From Plakobranchus ocellatus (taxonomy: Eukaryota; Mollusca; Gastropoda; Plakobranchidae): a DNA stretch of 45,355 nucleotides. Location of the stretch: NCBI GenBank assembly GCA_019648995.1, contig BLXT01007159.1, forward strand, positions 202,414 to 247,768. Direction: 5' to 3'. The translations under genes and the position numbers were made by a program. The notes under the pieces are model-generated. The model did no database searches. It saw only the letters and a program-made list of their open reading frames with translations, and was not told where the DNA came from. Below, piece after piece: positions 1-10,956 of the stretch. Positions within the stretch are counted from its first letter, which is position 1; every line of letters starts with the position of its first letter.

Positions 1-28
<28 letters not shown>
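1..28. repeat. (TC)n microsatellite, cut by the window edge
   Basis: Uninterrupted TC dinucleotides from the first base, followed by a degenerate CT-rich tail. The left extent is unknown because the window starts inside it. Confidence 0.95.
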
Positions 29-31
<3 letters not shown>

Positions 32-737
32 GACTCTCTCGACGAAGTTTATAGCCACAGTGTTATTAAATGGCAGTCAATAAATCAATCTTTCTTACTG
101 GAAATATTATTTCACATGAAATTCATAGGGAACACTATCAGCGATTATCATGACATTTGAATGGAGGCGAAGATGAATTACAAATATAATAAAAACGAAG
201 TGATTATTTTCAACAGAATATGGTAAATCTATTTTCCCGAACATTCGGCCAGATAGGTCCAGTCATTATTTTGCCGAACGGAAAGGCACTACTTACGGGG
301 GGACGTGTGCTTTTTTACTCTAACTTATATAAGCGCTTGCGAAAATAAGGTCGGGCTCTATTTATCCGAGCGTAGAGGAAAATAAGGTCGACCAAATAAA
401 AATCGCATTCATTTTTAAAATCCTGAAACAGAAAGCAAACATGGGGGTGAAAACTGAAATCGTTTATGCCAGAGGGTTTGCACCGAGTGACATCTTATTT
501 TATTTTCTTTTCTCTTTTTTTTTAAAATAACACATTCAGCGGTCTAGGACGTAGGGGTCGAGTCCCTAAGTTTGTAAAGAATGTTATAAAATGCATTGTA
601 CTCAATGAGCTATAAACAAGAATGGCAACATCAACAACTACACTCAAAACGATATATGACAAAAATGCCCAACGACATAATTGTCTTGCCTGTGTATATA
701 TATTATTGTTTAACCAGATTTATCAGCTGGCGTACTG
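29..737. other. Gene-free stretch upstream of tRNA-His with a TATA-like motif
   Basis: No convincing reading frame. It is richer in CpG than the next several kilobases. It contains TATATAAG near 326-333, and a 13-bp direct repeat, gaaaataaggtcg, at 341-353 and 378-390. These could be core promoter elements of an unseen gene, but no downstream exon is recognisable, so no function is assigned. Confidence 0.4.
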
Positions 738-809
738 GCCGTGATCGTATAGTGGTTAGTACTTCGCGTTGTGGCCGCGACAACCCAGGTTCGAATCCTG
801 GTCACGGCA
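738..809 (+). tRNA. tRNA-His (anticodon GTG)
   Basis: A complete cytosolic-type tRNA-His that reads histidine codons. The acceptor stem pairs GCCGTGA (738-744) with TCACGGC (802-808), with discriminator A at 809. The anticodon stem pairs TCGCG (764-768) with CGCGA (776-780) around the loop TTGTGGC, so the anticodon GTG is 771-773. The T stem pairs CCAGG (785-789) with CCTGG (797-801) around TTCGAAT. The variable loop is four bases. The internal Pol III B box GGTTCGAATCC (788-798) is perfect, and an A-box match lies near 749-759. There is no intron. CCA is not encoded, as expected for a nuclear gene. All stems are intact, so it looks functional and not like a SINE head. Confidence 0.97.
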
Positions 810-846
810 GTGGCTGTGAACGTCTCGCACGTTGCCAAGTCAGTGA

Positions 847-856
847 TTTTTTTTTT
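847..856 (+). terminator. Oligo-T Pol III terminator for tRNA-His
   Basis: A run of ten T begins 37 bases past the discriminator base of the tRNA gene. Pol III terminates at runs of four or more T. This is the first strong run after the gene. Confidence 0.65.
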
Positions 857-1550
857 CTTATTATTTTAATGTATTCCATTTTTTTCTTTCAAATATATAC
901 ATGTAATTTTGAGAAATGAAACTAATTGTGCCTGTAACTAACTGTGGTAAACAATGCCCTCCACACCAACGGACTTGTCATTTTGAAATCGTAGTGGTTT
1001 TTACTTTTGAAGAAATAATGTTTATCAGGATTAGTATGTCAGTTCTTCTGATTGCTCTTTTTTTTTGTTTATTTTTGTTTTTTATTTTTTTATTTACACA
1101 TTTCATGGAAAACCAATGAATACCGACGAGTTCATCACAAAAATTGTTTTTCACTTCGTAGTTCTTCTGAATTGTTGTCGATTTTTTTTTTTTTTTTTTT
1201 AAATTCTGAATCGCGGGAGGCCGACAGTTAGATTTTATTCAAGTATAAGTAGATTCAACTTAGAAATGTTTAAAATGTTAATTTTTAACCTCATAATTGT
1301 GCTCGTATTCGCTACACTTTGGTCATCATGTGGATCTAGCTCTGTTTCCAGCTTGAACCATTCATTAATGTGAAAAACAATATATTTATTGAACTTGCAA
1401 CTGTGACTTAACTGAACGAGCCTTTCCACTTTTTCCATAAAAAGAAAACCGTCCAACTTTCTCAACTTCATGAGCATTATCCAAGCACTACATGTATCAT
1501 TTTGATAGCGGTCCATGCTCCATTTCAATCGTGCCATTCGACTGAAATCT
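857..1550. other. Gene-free stretch
   Basis: AT-rich sequence with poly-T runs (for example 1182-1200). Short open frames exist on both strands but show no domain and no recognisable family. I see no gene here. Confidence 0.5.
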
Positions 1551-1562
1551 ACAGGAATGCGA

Positions 1563-1695
1563 GCTTTGTTTTTTGTGTATAGCCAGTCCACAGCAAGATA
1601 ATCCCAAGGCTTACAGGCCAAGACATCGGTAGCGGGGCTCGAACCCGCGACAGAAAGGTATCTGCAGGTCTCACACTCAGTGTCACCAACACCCC
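1563..1695 (-). mobile_element. tRNA-derived SINE, copy A (minus strand)
   Basis: On the minus strand this segment has a tRNA-like head with a perfect B box, GGTTCGAGCCC (plus 1635-1645). A body follows that ends in tgtggactggctatacac and an A-rich tail. It is flanked by near-identical direct repeats, ACAGGAATGCGA (1551-1562) and ACAGAAATGCGA (1696-1707), 11 of 12 bases alike, as expected for target-site duplication by LINE machinery. The same head and tail occur in the plus-strand copy at 4481-4644. I cannot name the family from sequence alone. Confidence 0.75.
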
Positions 1696-1707
1696 ACAGA
1701 AATGCGA

Positions 1708-3270
1708 AAACAGCTCTAACAAAATACGATGCGATTTTATTATTGTCTCTTTGAAAAGCTTCTTTCGGTGCAAAATGGCATTTTTATTATTTAATACATC
1801 ACGACCTCATCTCCTCTTCAGATTACACAATAGCAGGTATCATTTATTTTTTTCTCATTTATGATTTTTTTTTTCTTTGTTTTAAAAAAAAACGTGGGAA
1901 AAAAGGGAAAATGGGACTTAATTTGTTGCACACGTTACGTCTGGCCATACATGTATTTTTTAAAATAATCATGAAAAAGGCCCCTATTTTATATTTTTTT
2001 ATACAAGTGTACATATATTTTACAACACTTTCTTACAGTTCCATCGTTCAAGCATTGACAGGCATGAAGCTGCTATTAGTGCTAACATAAAATATCTATG
2101 GCATTCGTTTTTCGCAAATGTTTTTATATATTGTGGTCAAAGTCAAACTTTTTTCCCCATCACTTCTATTCTCGCTCACTGTGGAGTTTATTTTTGTAAA
2201 TGAGCATGGGCATTATGTTTTGTGCCGCTTCAGAAGACTTTCATTTACAAATTAAAACTTAAAGAACGATAATAAATAATAGCGATTAGGAAAAATGTGA
2301 AGCTATTACACCAATATAATAAAGAGAAATGCCTTTATCATTTAAAATGAAATTTTATTCATCGCAAATCGCCATCATAAATATATCCACATAATGTATT
2401 TTAACACACTTGACGTGCATTTTATTTCAATCGCCTGTAATGAAAAATGTACATTGTAATACATCAATCAATAACAAATCTTAATCAATCAATCTTGCAA
2501 TCTCGTATTTTTTTTTTTAAAAAACATTTATCTTGCAAGTCTCTATACTTTTGTTGACCATAAGCTTTTCAATTTACCACATCAAAGCTTTGAAACAGTT
2601 TGTGGATAAAACTAAAAAAAAAAGGCAGATAGTATTTGAAAGGAAAAGGGCTTGCACCAAACATTGTAAGATTATGAGTATATCTTGTGTCCAGTATTCA
2701 GTCTTGTATGAAGTGCTCAGTATGCTCATTGTGCCCTTGGTACACTCTCCTTCACTTCTCTCACACAACCAAAATGAAACAAAAGAAGAGACACATGCTT
2801 ATGGGTTCTGGGGAGCTCATCAACTGGCATTTGTCGAGCATGGAAAAATAGAACTGTGAGATGTTTGATCTTTTTAACTATTTTTTAAATGTGCAAGGGG
2901 CTGAAAAGCAACCCCACACTTTTATATAAATCAATGTAAGGTGTTGCAAACTTTGACCTCATGTTATCCGATTTTGAAAAATCTGTGCAAATGAGGCAGA
3001 AAGTTCCAAAAGAATTTTTCGGTTTTTTCTAGGCACAATTTCTGTTTTTGATTTGATTGATTAAAATAAGTTTCAAAATGGATGATAATGTTCTTTGTAA
3101 TTGCAGGCTTCATTTTTTAAACATACCGTTTGGTGGTTCTCTTTTGCTGCATGTGTTTGAAATGTTCATCTATTGCAATCAGAATTTTGGCTTATTGTGA
3201 TTAAGCGAATATAGCTGTAGGCCTACTGTACTAAAAACAAAACTGTCAGCTGACCTTTTTTTTTAAATTT
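1708..3270. other. Gene-free stretch
   Basis: AT-rich intergenic sequence with homopolymer runs. The longest open frame (about 2533-2859 plus) has no recognisable domain, no splice context and low-complexity composition. I see no gene, RNA or repeat that I can support. Confidence 0.5.
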
Positions 3271-3539
3271 TTGTATACGAAAGACTTCCCATAGCATTAC
3301 TAGATCTAGATAACTTTGATGACTTTATTTATCTAAAATGCAAGAATTGTATTTTTCTACATTGTTGAATGTAGAAAGACTCCATTGCATATTACATCTA
3401 GATAACTTTGATGACTTTATTTATCTAAAGTGCAAGGACTGTATTTTTTTAAATTGTTGTATGTAGAAAGACTTTCCATAGCATTACTACATCTAGATAA
3501 CTTTGATGATTTTATTTATCTAAAGTGCAAGAACTGTGT
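3271..3539. repeat. About 93-bp minisatellite, nearly three tandem copies
   Basis: Three consecutive copies at about 3271-3364, 3365-3456 and 3457-3539 (the last incomplete). Each contains gaaagac, then ctagataactttgatga, then ttatttatctaaa and a T-rich end. Copies differ by scattered substitutions and small indels, so the array is not recent. Confidence 0.9.
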
Positions 3540-4213
3540 GGCACAGCAGGATTTTTAATTCCAACTCACTGACATCTCCACTGAGATATGTAGATGTTTA
3601 AAGTCAATATATATAGCTCTCTCTTTATTGTTTACTTTTTTCTTTAACTGCTTCATCAATGCTTTGATTTCACAATCCCATTTTTATTTTATCTACGAAT
3701 GCCATTTATATTGAACATTTTGAATTATGGTGAGAAATTGCATTTTATAAGCTTTGGAAAGATTCGACGAAATATATTTATTAGTTCTGCAATCTTTGAC
3801 TTATTATGTTTCAGTGTTTTGAAAAAAAAAAAGCAGTGAAAACAAGGAAAAAGCAGAATTACTATATCTATATAGGCCTATCTAGTTTTGGCCTTACCAA
3901 AGCTCACGAAATACATTTTCTTATTACATATATGAATCAAAATGTTCAAAATGCAATCTGGGACTTCTTTTGACTGGTATTTCAACGATCATGGTACCTC
4001 ATTATTTTATACAAGTGATACTGCTTTTATTGAACCCTTCTGATTTCCATCTGAAAAAAAACCTGTTAAAATCAGCTTTTGGGTTCATCTCAATACATAT
4101 CATTCGTCAACAATTGCTTAAAAGGCTATTGACAATTTGATCATCAATCCAAATGTCCACATTCTTTAAAATCAAACAGTACAATTTTTTAATGAGAAGT
4201 ATATCTAAGATTG
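3540..4213. other. Gene-free stretch
   Basis: AT-rich sequence with short homopolymers and no supported gene, RNA or repeat. Confidence 0.5.
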
Positions 4214-4345
4214 TGTTGGTGGCACAGGGGTTAGCAATCATGCATTCTCTGAAATTTGCAGGAGCTTTCTGTAGCAAATTAGATCCTATCATTGACATCC
4301 TTCCAAGGAGGCCCAAAGCCTGAGATCAGAAAGGTTATACCAGAG
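4214..4345 (+). mobile_element. Old, degenerate copy of the tRNA-derived SINE
   Basis: The head gttggtggcacaggggttag aligns with the head of the copy at 4481-4644 (ctgtggcacaggggctag). The segment from about 4288 (cattgacatcc, then aggcccaaagcctgagatc) aligns with cattggtgccc and agggcctaaaagtgtgagatc there. The B-box region has decayed, so this copy should be transcriptionally dead. Boundaries are approximate and I found no clear target-site duplication. Confidence 0.55.
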
Positions 4346-4480
4346 ACAAATTTGAGGTGATTCACCTCCCATCCCAATGCTTCACTGTACTGACGCTGAG
4401 GCGGGGTGAAAGAAAGAGAAAATTGTGATGTCCTTGAAACCTACTCAAGGAGTTCAAGAGGGCTTTTTGATCCATTAGAC

Positions 4481-4644
4481 AGGGGTTATCTGTGGCACAG
4501 GGGCTAGAGTCCACCCTTATATCTGCAGGGATCCTTCTGTCGCGGGTTCCAGCTCCGCCATTGGTGCCCTGTCCTGACAGAGGGCCTAAAAGTGTGAGAT
4601 CACCTTGTTGTGGACTAGCTATACACAAAAAAAACCAAAAACCA
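4481..4644 (+). mobile_element. tRNA-derived SINE, copy B (plus strand)
   Basis: Contains an A box TGGCACAGGGG (4493-4503), a B-box-like GGTTCCAGCTCC (4545-4556), and a non-tRNA body ending in tgtggactagctatacac and an A-rich tail. It is flanked by ATCCATTAGAC (4470-4480) and ATCTATTAGAC (4645-4655), 10 of 11 bases alike, interpreted as a target-site duplication. It shares ttctgtcgcgggttc and the tail motif with copy A. A SINE depends on a partner LINE for movement. Nothing shows that the RTE element at 37 kb is that partner. Confidence 0.8.
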
Positions 4645-4729
4645 ATCTATTAGACGTGCTTTCCAGCAATGATAATGGTAGTTTTGAGGGATAGCTGGCA
4701 GTATTTACAGTGCAGTGCCACAAACGGCA

Positions 4730-5130
4730 AAAAAAAAATTTGTATAACTGTTCTATTTGGGTTATATGATGACAGTGCTTCAGGCTGTGTATACTGTATC
4801 CAATTGTTGCTGCTAGTTATGTCTTTTGGTTCAATCATCTCTTGTGACCCCAGCTCAGATCTGTACAGTGGGCATATGTTTAAAAAGATGACGAGTTGAT
4901 GAAGTCGCTAATGAGTACAGATCGTCATATCCATGCTGATAGTTTCTACACCACCAGTAAACTTGATGGTTTGTGCCAGCAGAAAGCATATTGCGCTGCC
5001 AGAGTGAATCTCAAAAGAAATAACTTTCCCCTCAGCTGAAGAACCAAAATCTCACCCTCTAGCTGTTGTTAGATCGGACATGGTATATCCACAAAAATGG
5101 AAGAAAAAAGGCCACTAAGAATCTAATGTC
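4730..5130 (+). pseudogene. Decayed piggyBac-like transposase fragment
   Basis: Translation in one frame gives LFGLYDDSASGCVY near 4763-4797, resembling the piggyBac catalytic block in which an Asp lies in a C/YDS-x-x-G-Y segment. A second frame from 4899 gives MKSLMSTDRHIHADSFYTTS, resembling the later block with a catalytic Asp in a H-x-x-x-D-N/S-F/Y-Y/F-T-S motif. That frame stops at 5037, and a KRPLR-like motif follows near 5110. The order and spacing fit a piggyBac (DDE/D) transposase. The coding line is broken by at least one frameshift and one stop, so it is inactive. No TTAA-flanked ends were found. Identification is by motif memory only. Confidence 0.5.
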
Positions 5131-7794
5131 GCATCTACAAAAGCAGCAATTCACTAATTATTGAGTGAAGAAAAAAACATCTTGTACAAACACTTAATGA
5201 TTAATGAATACACGAAGAAACAGTATCTATCACAAAATAATACATGTACATTCACTAGAAGGTGTATGAATAATCAAAAAAAAAAAAAATAATGCACCAA
5301 AGTGGAAGTGACATATGTTAAGTTTAATGCAATACAGCTTGATACAACCTGCTGGCTTAAAATTAAAATCAATATTCCACTGTGCTTCAAAGACAAACTG
5401 GTTGAATTGAAGGATTTATCCAACAGCAGCACACATACTTTTCACCAAAAAAGAAAAAAGAAAAACAAAACAACACCAACAAAAAAAACATAGCAAAATG
5501 TCAAATAGAGGGCATCCATATGTGCCAGACAATGCTGTTGAAAAGTACATGGATACTGTGCTTCCTTGCGTGTAGCATACCACAATAAAGCACACATCAA
5601 TGTGCATTTAGAACCATGATAGTCCTTACAAGCATATATAAAAGATCAAGCAATGCCCCACATGTAAAAATATTTATGTTCCGGAGAGTTTTTTGTCGCA
5701 TTTCTTTTTTACATACAAAAAGGCAATTCTTAATAGTGGTATTTTATCACTGTGAATTAAAAAAATTTAAATTTCCTTAATGTTCCCAGTTTGTATCATA
5801 GACAAATATTATGACAAGATATAAAAGCTGGTTTGCTGTACCAAGTATGGATATACTTTTGGTCAATAAAATTGTATGTTTATTTGCATTTAAAAAAGTA
5901 TATCCAAAACCCTTCACAATTTCTCAAAAACATTTTGTTATCATACCTGTTCTATTAGTATTTCAATTCTGATCATTTTCATTTGTGGGAAAAATAGTTG
6001 GTGTACATTTACTTGAAACAAATACACGTTGTTGAAGAAAAAAGGCCCAAAAACCTATCTGAGTAACATGGTTAAATTGAAAAGCTGTGGATGGTTTCAG
6101 TGGTAAGCTGTGAATAATCTTGATGAACCTTCCCTTCAAATTATAAGAATGTAGGCTGGAATAATTTTTGTGTAAAAATTGAGCCATACAGTTTTCTCAG
6201 TAAAAGATAGTGCACATCTAGGGCCTCATCAAATTCTGAGGAATATCTAGTAAACAACATGAACATTGCTGGATATTTCCTCCATATGTGCATCTGAAGG
6301 AAAAGAACAAAGGACAAGCTCAGGTAGCGGTCATCCAATTCCAGTTTTTGCTTATAACAAGATTCTGAGCCAAGGGACATTATATCACAAGTAGATAATG
6401 TCACTGCTTATGTCAAGCTATAAAGAACAAAAGCCACAGCTTCTCATTATAGAAAAAGATATACCATACACAGGAAGATTCTATCATCAATCTTTAAAGC
6501 AAGTATCAGAAGGCTTTTTCAAACTCTGAATCAAAGATTTCACAACTTAACATGCCTGGACCAAAGCTATATAAGCAATTAACATGAAACAGGCTACTTC
6601 AAAGTCCACATTGATCAGACTGAAAGGAGAGAGATGAAAAAAAAACAACAATTCCTATAGTATTATTAGAATTATAATTAATCCTGGGGTAAGAATTTGA
6701 TAAGAAAACAATTTTGTAATGGCTGCAATGAAATGGATAGGAACTTTAAATATTTCAACAGCATGGCTAAACCAGCAAGCCAAAACATAACTAACAGAAG
6801 TTTTAACTTAAAGATAAAATGCCAACAAAGCCTTCACCCACAAGAGTGTTTTTTAGAACTGCAGAGGTCGTAGGAATTTGAAGGCATGGATATGCCACAG
6901 AACTGAGGACTTTTTAAACTAAAATTTATGGGTCTAGCTTTTAGTTTGGTTTATGCAGATTTTCAGTTTAAAGGGCATAAAATATAGACTTTAATAGGAC
7001 TTTGTCTCCAAAGTTCTTTTATGTCCAAATTAAAAAGAATCTAATCATGTATCATATGACCAGTCCTAATGACTAAATGACTCAGATATCAAACTTATGA
7101 AAAGAGAAATTTTAAATTATTTTATACTCCTTAAAAATACTTTTTTCCACAAAAATAAGCCTCATAACTTGATTCCAAATCAAACTCTGTCCTACATTCA
7201 CCATTACAAAGCTCACACAAAAAGAAGTTTCAGTGACTGAAAATTTTAAAAATGCGCCTTCCAAATCATTTGGATTGGTCTGGAGATCAAGAGTAATAAG
7301 ATGGTGGTTTTCATCTCCACCAGTGTGTTTATAGTTAAGAAATTTATTACTTGTTTGAACGTTCAAACAAATGCTCCAGACTTGCATGTGCTATAGGTGC
7401 ACAAATAGATGGCATGTGGTGCAATATTAATTATAAACTGACTGATGTCAGTCAGTATAACGATCCTACATAATTTGGATGTCTCTCTAACCCTCTAGGA
7501 AGAGTCACACAAAAAAAAGTCATTGGTGAAAAAGGTACACATACTCTTGTACACAGTAGATAAAAGACTCAAATTACATAAGCAAATGTGACAATCACAT
7601 GTAAAAAGTAGGCCCTACACCATGCAATTTTGTGTATGATCTATATGATATAAGTTAAGTTCATTTATTACATCAGTACCAATGATTATTCTCATTACAA
7701 AGATACAAACACTATGAATGTAAAATTTTCAGTTTTATTTTGTTCTACACACTACAATTATTCAATATGAAACCACAGGTGCTTCTTGCAGTCT

Positions 7795-7840
7795 GGCTGA
7801 GATCACCGCTTAATGGTGGACTGGGTATACCGATAATCAA
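7795..7840 (+). mobile_element. Possible 3' fragment of the tRNA-derived SINE
   Basis: ctgagatcaccgcttaatgg followed by tggactgggtatacc resembles the 3' body of copy B (gtgagatcaccttgttg, then tggactagctatacac). There is no head and no flanking repeat, so the match is short and may be chance. Confidence 0.3.
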
Positions 7841-8233
7841 TCTTGCAGTCTGGGCACTCTTGTGTAGCTATCTCCTTTTTGTCACAATGATTTCCTGATT
7901 AGATATACCACTGGAACCCATTTTTAACAACACTTTGAAAAACACAAATATTGCTGTAAGGAGGGATATAAAAAGCCTTGTTTATCTCTTTATTTAAGCC
8001 ACATGATTTTTTGAATAAAGAGTAATGAAACTGCTTCCCTCAGTATTAAAAATAAGTAAACCTGGAGATTTTTTTTGTAAAAGAGGTGAAAAGCATCTAA
8101 AATTTCCCCTCCCCAACAATCTCAAACTTAGCTTGCCAATGCCATAGATAGGTCTTCATCTATGTCATATTGTCAATGTTAATGATGCCGAGTATCATAC
8201 TGTGTTCTTTTCCCTCATAACCCTCCTCACATT

Positions 8234-8283
8234 ACACCATGCTAAATGTAACCAGTTCACACCATGCTAAATGTAACCAGTTC
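8234..8283. repeat. Perfect 25-bp tandem duplication
   Basis: A 25-bp unit beginning acaccatgctaaatg and ending aaccagttc is present twice back to back (8234-8258 and 8259-8283) with no mismatch, which points to a recent event. Confidence 0.95.
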
Positions 8284-10623
8284 ACTAGTGTATGTCTAGA
8301 CTACATCAATCCCTCATGCTTAGCCCATGATTACCCAGCATGTGGGCAACAAAACTGTATGTAACACACATTGTGTTAGGTATCACAATCATACAACAGA
8401 GATTTTTGCTGATCCACCCTGCCTCCCAGCCTTGTGATAGGGCGGTGCCAATTGGGAGTGGGGGTGGGGAATAAGAAATGGTTGTCAATAAGTCAAGCAG
8501 TTATGAAAGTTACGCACCATGAGCATGGAGAATTGCTGGTCTTCAAAGACTACAGGCTATATAGAGAGGAGGGAGGGAGAAGCAATGGCCTAGTGCCTAG
8601 ATGAAAAAGTCAAAGACCACTGACTGAGTGAATCCATCTACCTCTTCCCTTTTCCTATCTCTGTTAGTTACTTGATCTACATGAGATATTCACTAACATA
8701 CCATATAAAAGGAAGCTGGAAATGATTATTACCATGCTTGTGCTGAGGTCTTGATAGACCTCCCTTGTTGTAGGGTAGGTAACCAAGAAGATGAATGGTG
8801 TTGCCAGCAGTGAGCAGCTTTCATCTTCCATTCACTAATTCAGTACCATAATAAACCCTTCCTTAAACCTTCACTGTACAGATCTGCCACCCATGAAAAT
8901 CAAGAATCCCCCCCCCCCCAAGGCTGAAACAGAAAAGGAAGGCACTGAATTTGCAGAATTTGAAAGCTGTTCTTCAATAGCAATTTTTTTTTTTTTAATG
9001 ATATAAATGGATCTAGTCCTTAAATGAAAAAGGGTTGTTTTTGTAACTAGATGCCAGTCTATTAAAAGTAGTATTGTTACCTTACAAAATGACCAATGGC
9101 ATTGCATTAGGACATTCTTCATAGTTGTGCTCATCATTGCTTATCTCACAAACTTTTTATAAAAGACATTTCAAATATTTGTCCTTGCTCAGCAAACCAA
9201 GCTACAAGTATTATGCAAATTAACTAAAATGATATTGTCCTTGTAAATTGCAAGAATAATTTGGCTTAAGAAATAACAGAATGAGGTCAGATAAAAAAAA
9301 AAAAAGTTCACCACTAATATACCAAAATAATATTTTGAAAAATTTGTTTCGATAAGGTTCAGCAAATGGCATATAAACTCTAAACGGCAACTAACTATAC
9401 CAGTAACAATTCTATCTGATCTAGAAATCTAAATCTCTTGTGCAGTGTGCAGTGAAGCAGTTTGGTCATAAATGATAATATAGATGAGATTTAGATATTA
9501 TTATAGTACATAGATTTAGGACTGTGTTTATTTTAAAAGGCATTTTTGATTTACATAATAGATTGAGATTAAATTCTGACCAAGAATGTCTAAACCTTGA
9601 AAAGAACCTCACCTAGATTTCATGATATCACAATCTACAGAAAATCTTGATCAAGATAATATTGTCTAGATTTGCATCTTGCAGAGTTACATTTATGATT
9701 GCACCTTCACATCAGCAGTCATAGACAGTACATACCAAATTGTTATGAATCTAAAATGAAGTGAATTTTGCTGATGTAGGAAAGGGATTTGCATACTATC
9801 ATCCCTTTGCAGTTACAGAATAACCTGTACATATTGTACAAGATTTAATAGCGGGATTTCTGTACCTACATTGAGTATTGCATTTTTTTTCTTTAACTGA
9901 GTGATTTTTTGCTGGCATGAAACCTTACCAAAAAGGGAAGTTTTAGACATGTATTGATGATTATCTTTATTAGAATCACACTCTTTGCAATTAATAAGAT
10001 TTTATATAGCCCAATCATGAACGTATCTCTTCATGCATAATTGGGGTCTTGTACAGCCTATTCACCAGCACCTCTTTACAAGGTAGAGAATCTTAAAAAG
10101 TCCTAATCACCAGAATTATTTTTTTTTTCGAAGTTGGGTCTTTTAAAGGCTGATATAAGCTATTTTGCTTGAAATGCAAAGTCATCTTCTAAGGCTGGTC
10201 AGAACAGGATTTCAATCATCAGACTTCAATTTAAAAAGTCTGATATGTTAACCTTAACTTCAACTTTCAACTTATCAAACTGAGCCTTCCCTCATTACTT
10301 TGGACCATGAACAAAATTGAAGCCAAAAATCAATGTGTCAATAAAATTCATCTTCATTTCACGAGTTAAATATGTTTACACAAATATCTAAATATATGTA
10401 CAGTAGAATTTCTTCAAATCAAAAATGTCTACAATACAATTATTGATTAAACCAAAAAAACAAACTATTTTGGCCAGAATGCTTTATAGCTTTTACTTTA
10501 TAGCCCGAAAGTATGCTAAAACCAAAGTAAAAGCCATGGTCCCATAAATTTCAGTTGAAAAGGATTCCGCTGAATATGAGATTTAAATTTGTGATAGATG
10601 CCTACAAGTTAGCTCAAATTCAT

Positions 10624-10956
10624 CTATAGAGATTGCAAATCTCCTGTAAAATAGTACAGAGTTGTAGCATCTTGAGTGCTCTGCATGTATGCATGTGGCA
10701 GTCTCTGATTCTCTGGTCCCATCTGATCCTCCATAACTGACTGTGCAGATGCTGTCCCAATTATGTCCTGGACCAGAACAGTTGAGACTTGGTTACCTGT
10801 AGAAATGTGGCTATTGTCTTCATCCTCCACTTTAAGAGTTCCAGATACACTTGCAACGTGAGTCTCAAGGTTGGAGATGGCCATCCTTTTCTCTTTCTCA
10901 TTAATTCCTTCGATGCTATCAACCACCATTACAGCAGATTCTTGCGTGCTTTCATT
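10624..10956 (-). CDS. Probable last coding exon of the zinc-finger gene
   Basis: An open exon of 110 codons plus stop after acceptor cattcag| in phase 0, matching the phase-0 donor of exon 6. It encodes an acidic, finger-free tail ending YYFTGDLQSL. The link rests on phase, order, strand and absence of other candidates. The 2.2-kb intron to exon 6 contains a CpG-richer patch with a possible separate start exon (12619-12640), so this exon could belong to another transcript. Confidence 0.65.
   Translation of the reverse strand, partial: NESTQESAVMVVDSIEGINEKEKRMAISNLETHVASVSGTLKVEDEDNSHISTGNQVSTVLVQDIIGTASAQSVMEDQMGPENQRLPHAYMQSTQDATTLYYFTGDLQSL

Larger units (their letters stand above)
5135..10623. 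other. Long gene-free stretch below the zinc-finger gene
   Basis: Nearly 5.5 kb of AT-rich sequence. The part next to 10623 must include the 3' UTR of the minus-strand zinc-finger gene. The nearest canonical poly(A) signal that I found on the minus strand is AATAAA (plus TTTATT at 9966-9971), implying about 650 nt of 3' UTR if used. Minus-strand frames at 6141-6404, 7112-7387 and 8871-9137 have no recognisable domain or splice context. A possible SINE tail fragment is at 7795-7840 and a perfect 25-bp tandem duplication at 8234-8283. Confidence 0.45.

Noticed and set aside
596-919. Open frame across the tRNA-His gene
   Set aside because: It overlaps an intact tRNA gene and T-rich flank, and its product has no domain.
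6141-6404. Minus-strand frame of 87 codons with moderately protein-like composition
   Set aside because: No recognisable family, no plausible splice context and no continuation in neighbouring exons.
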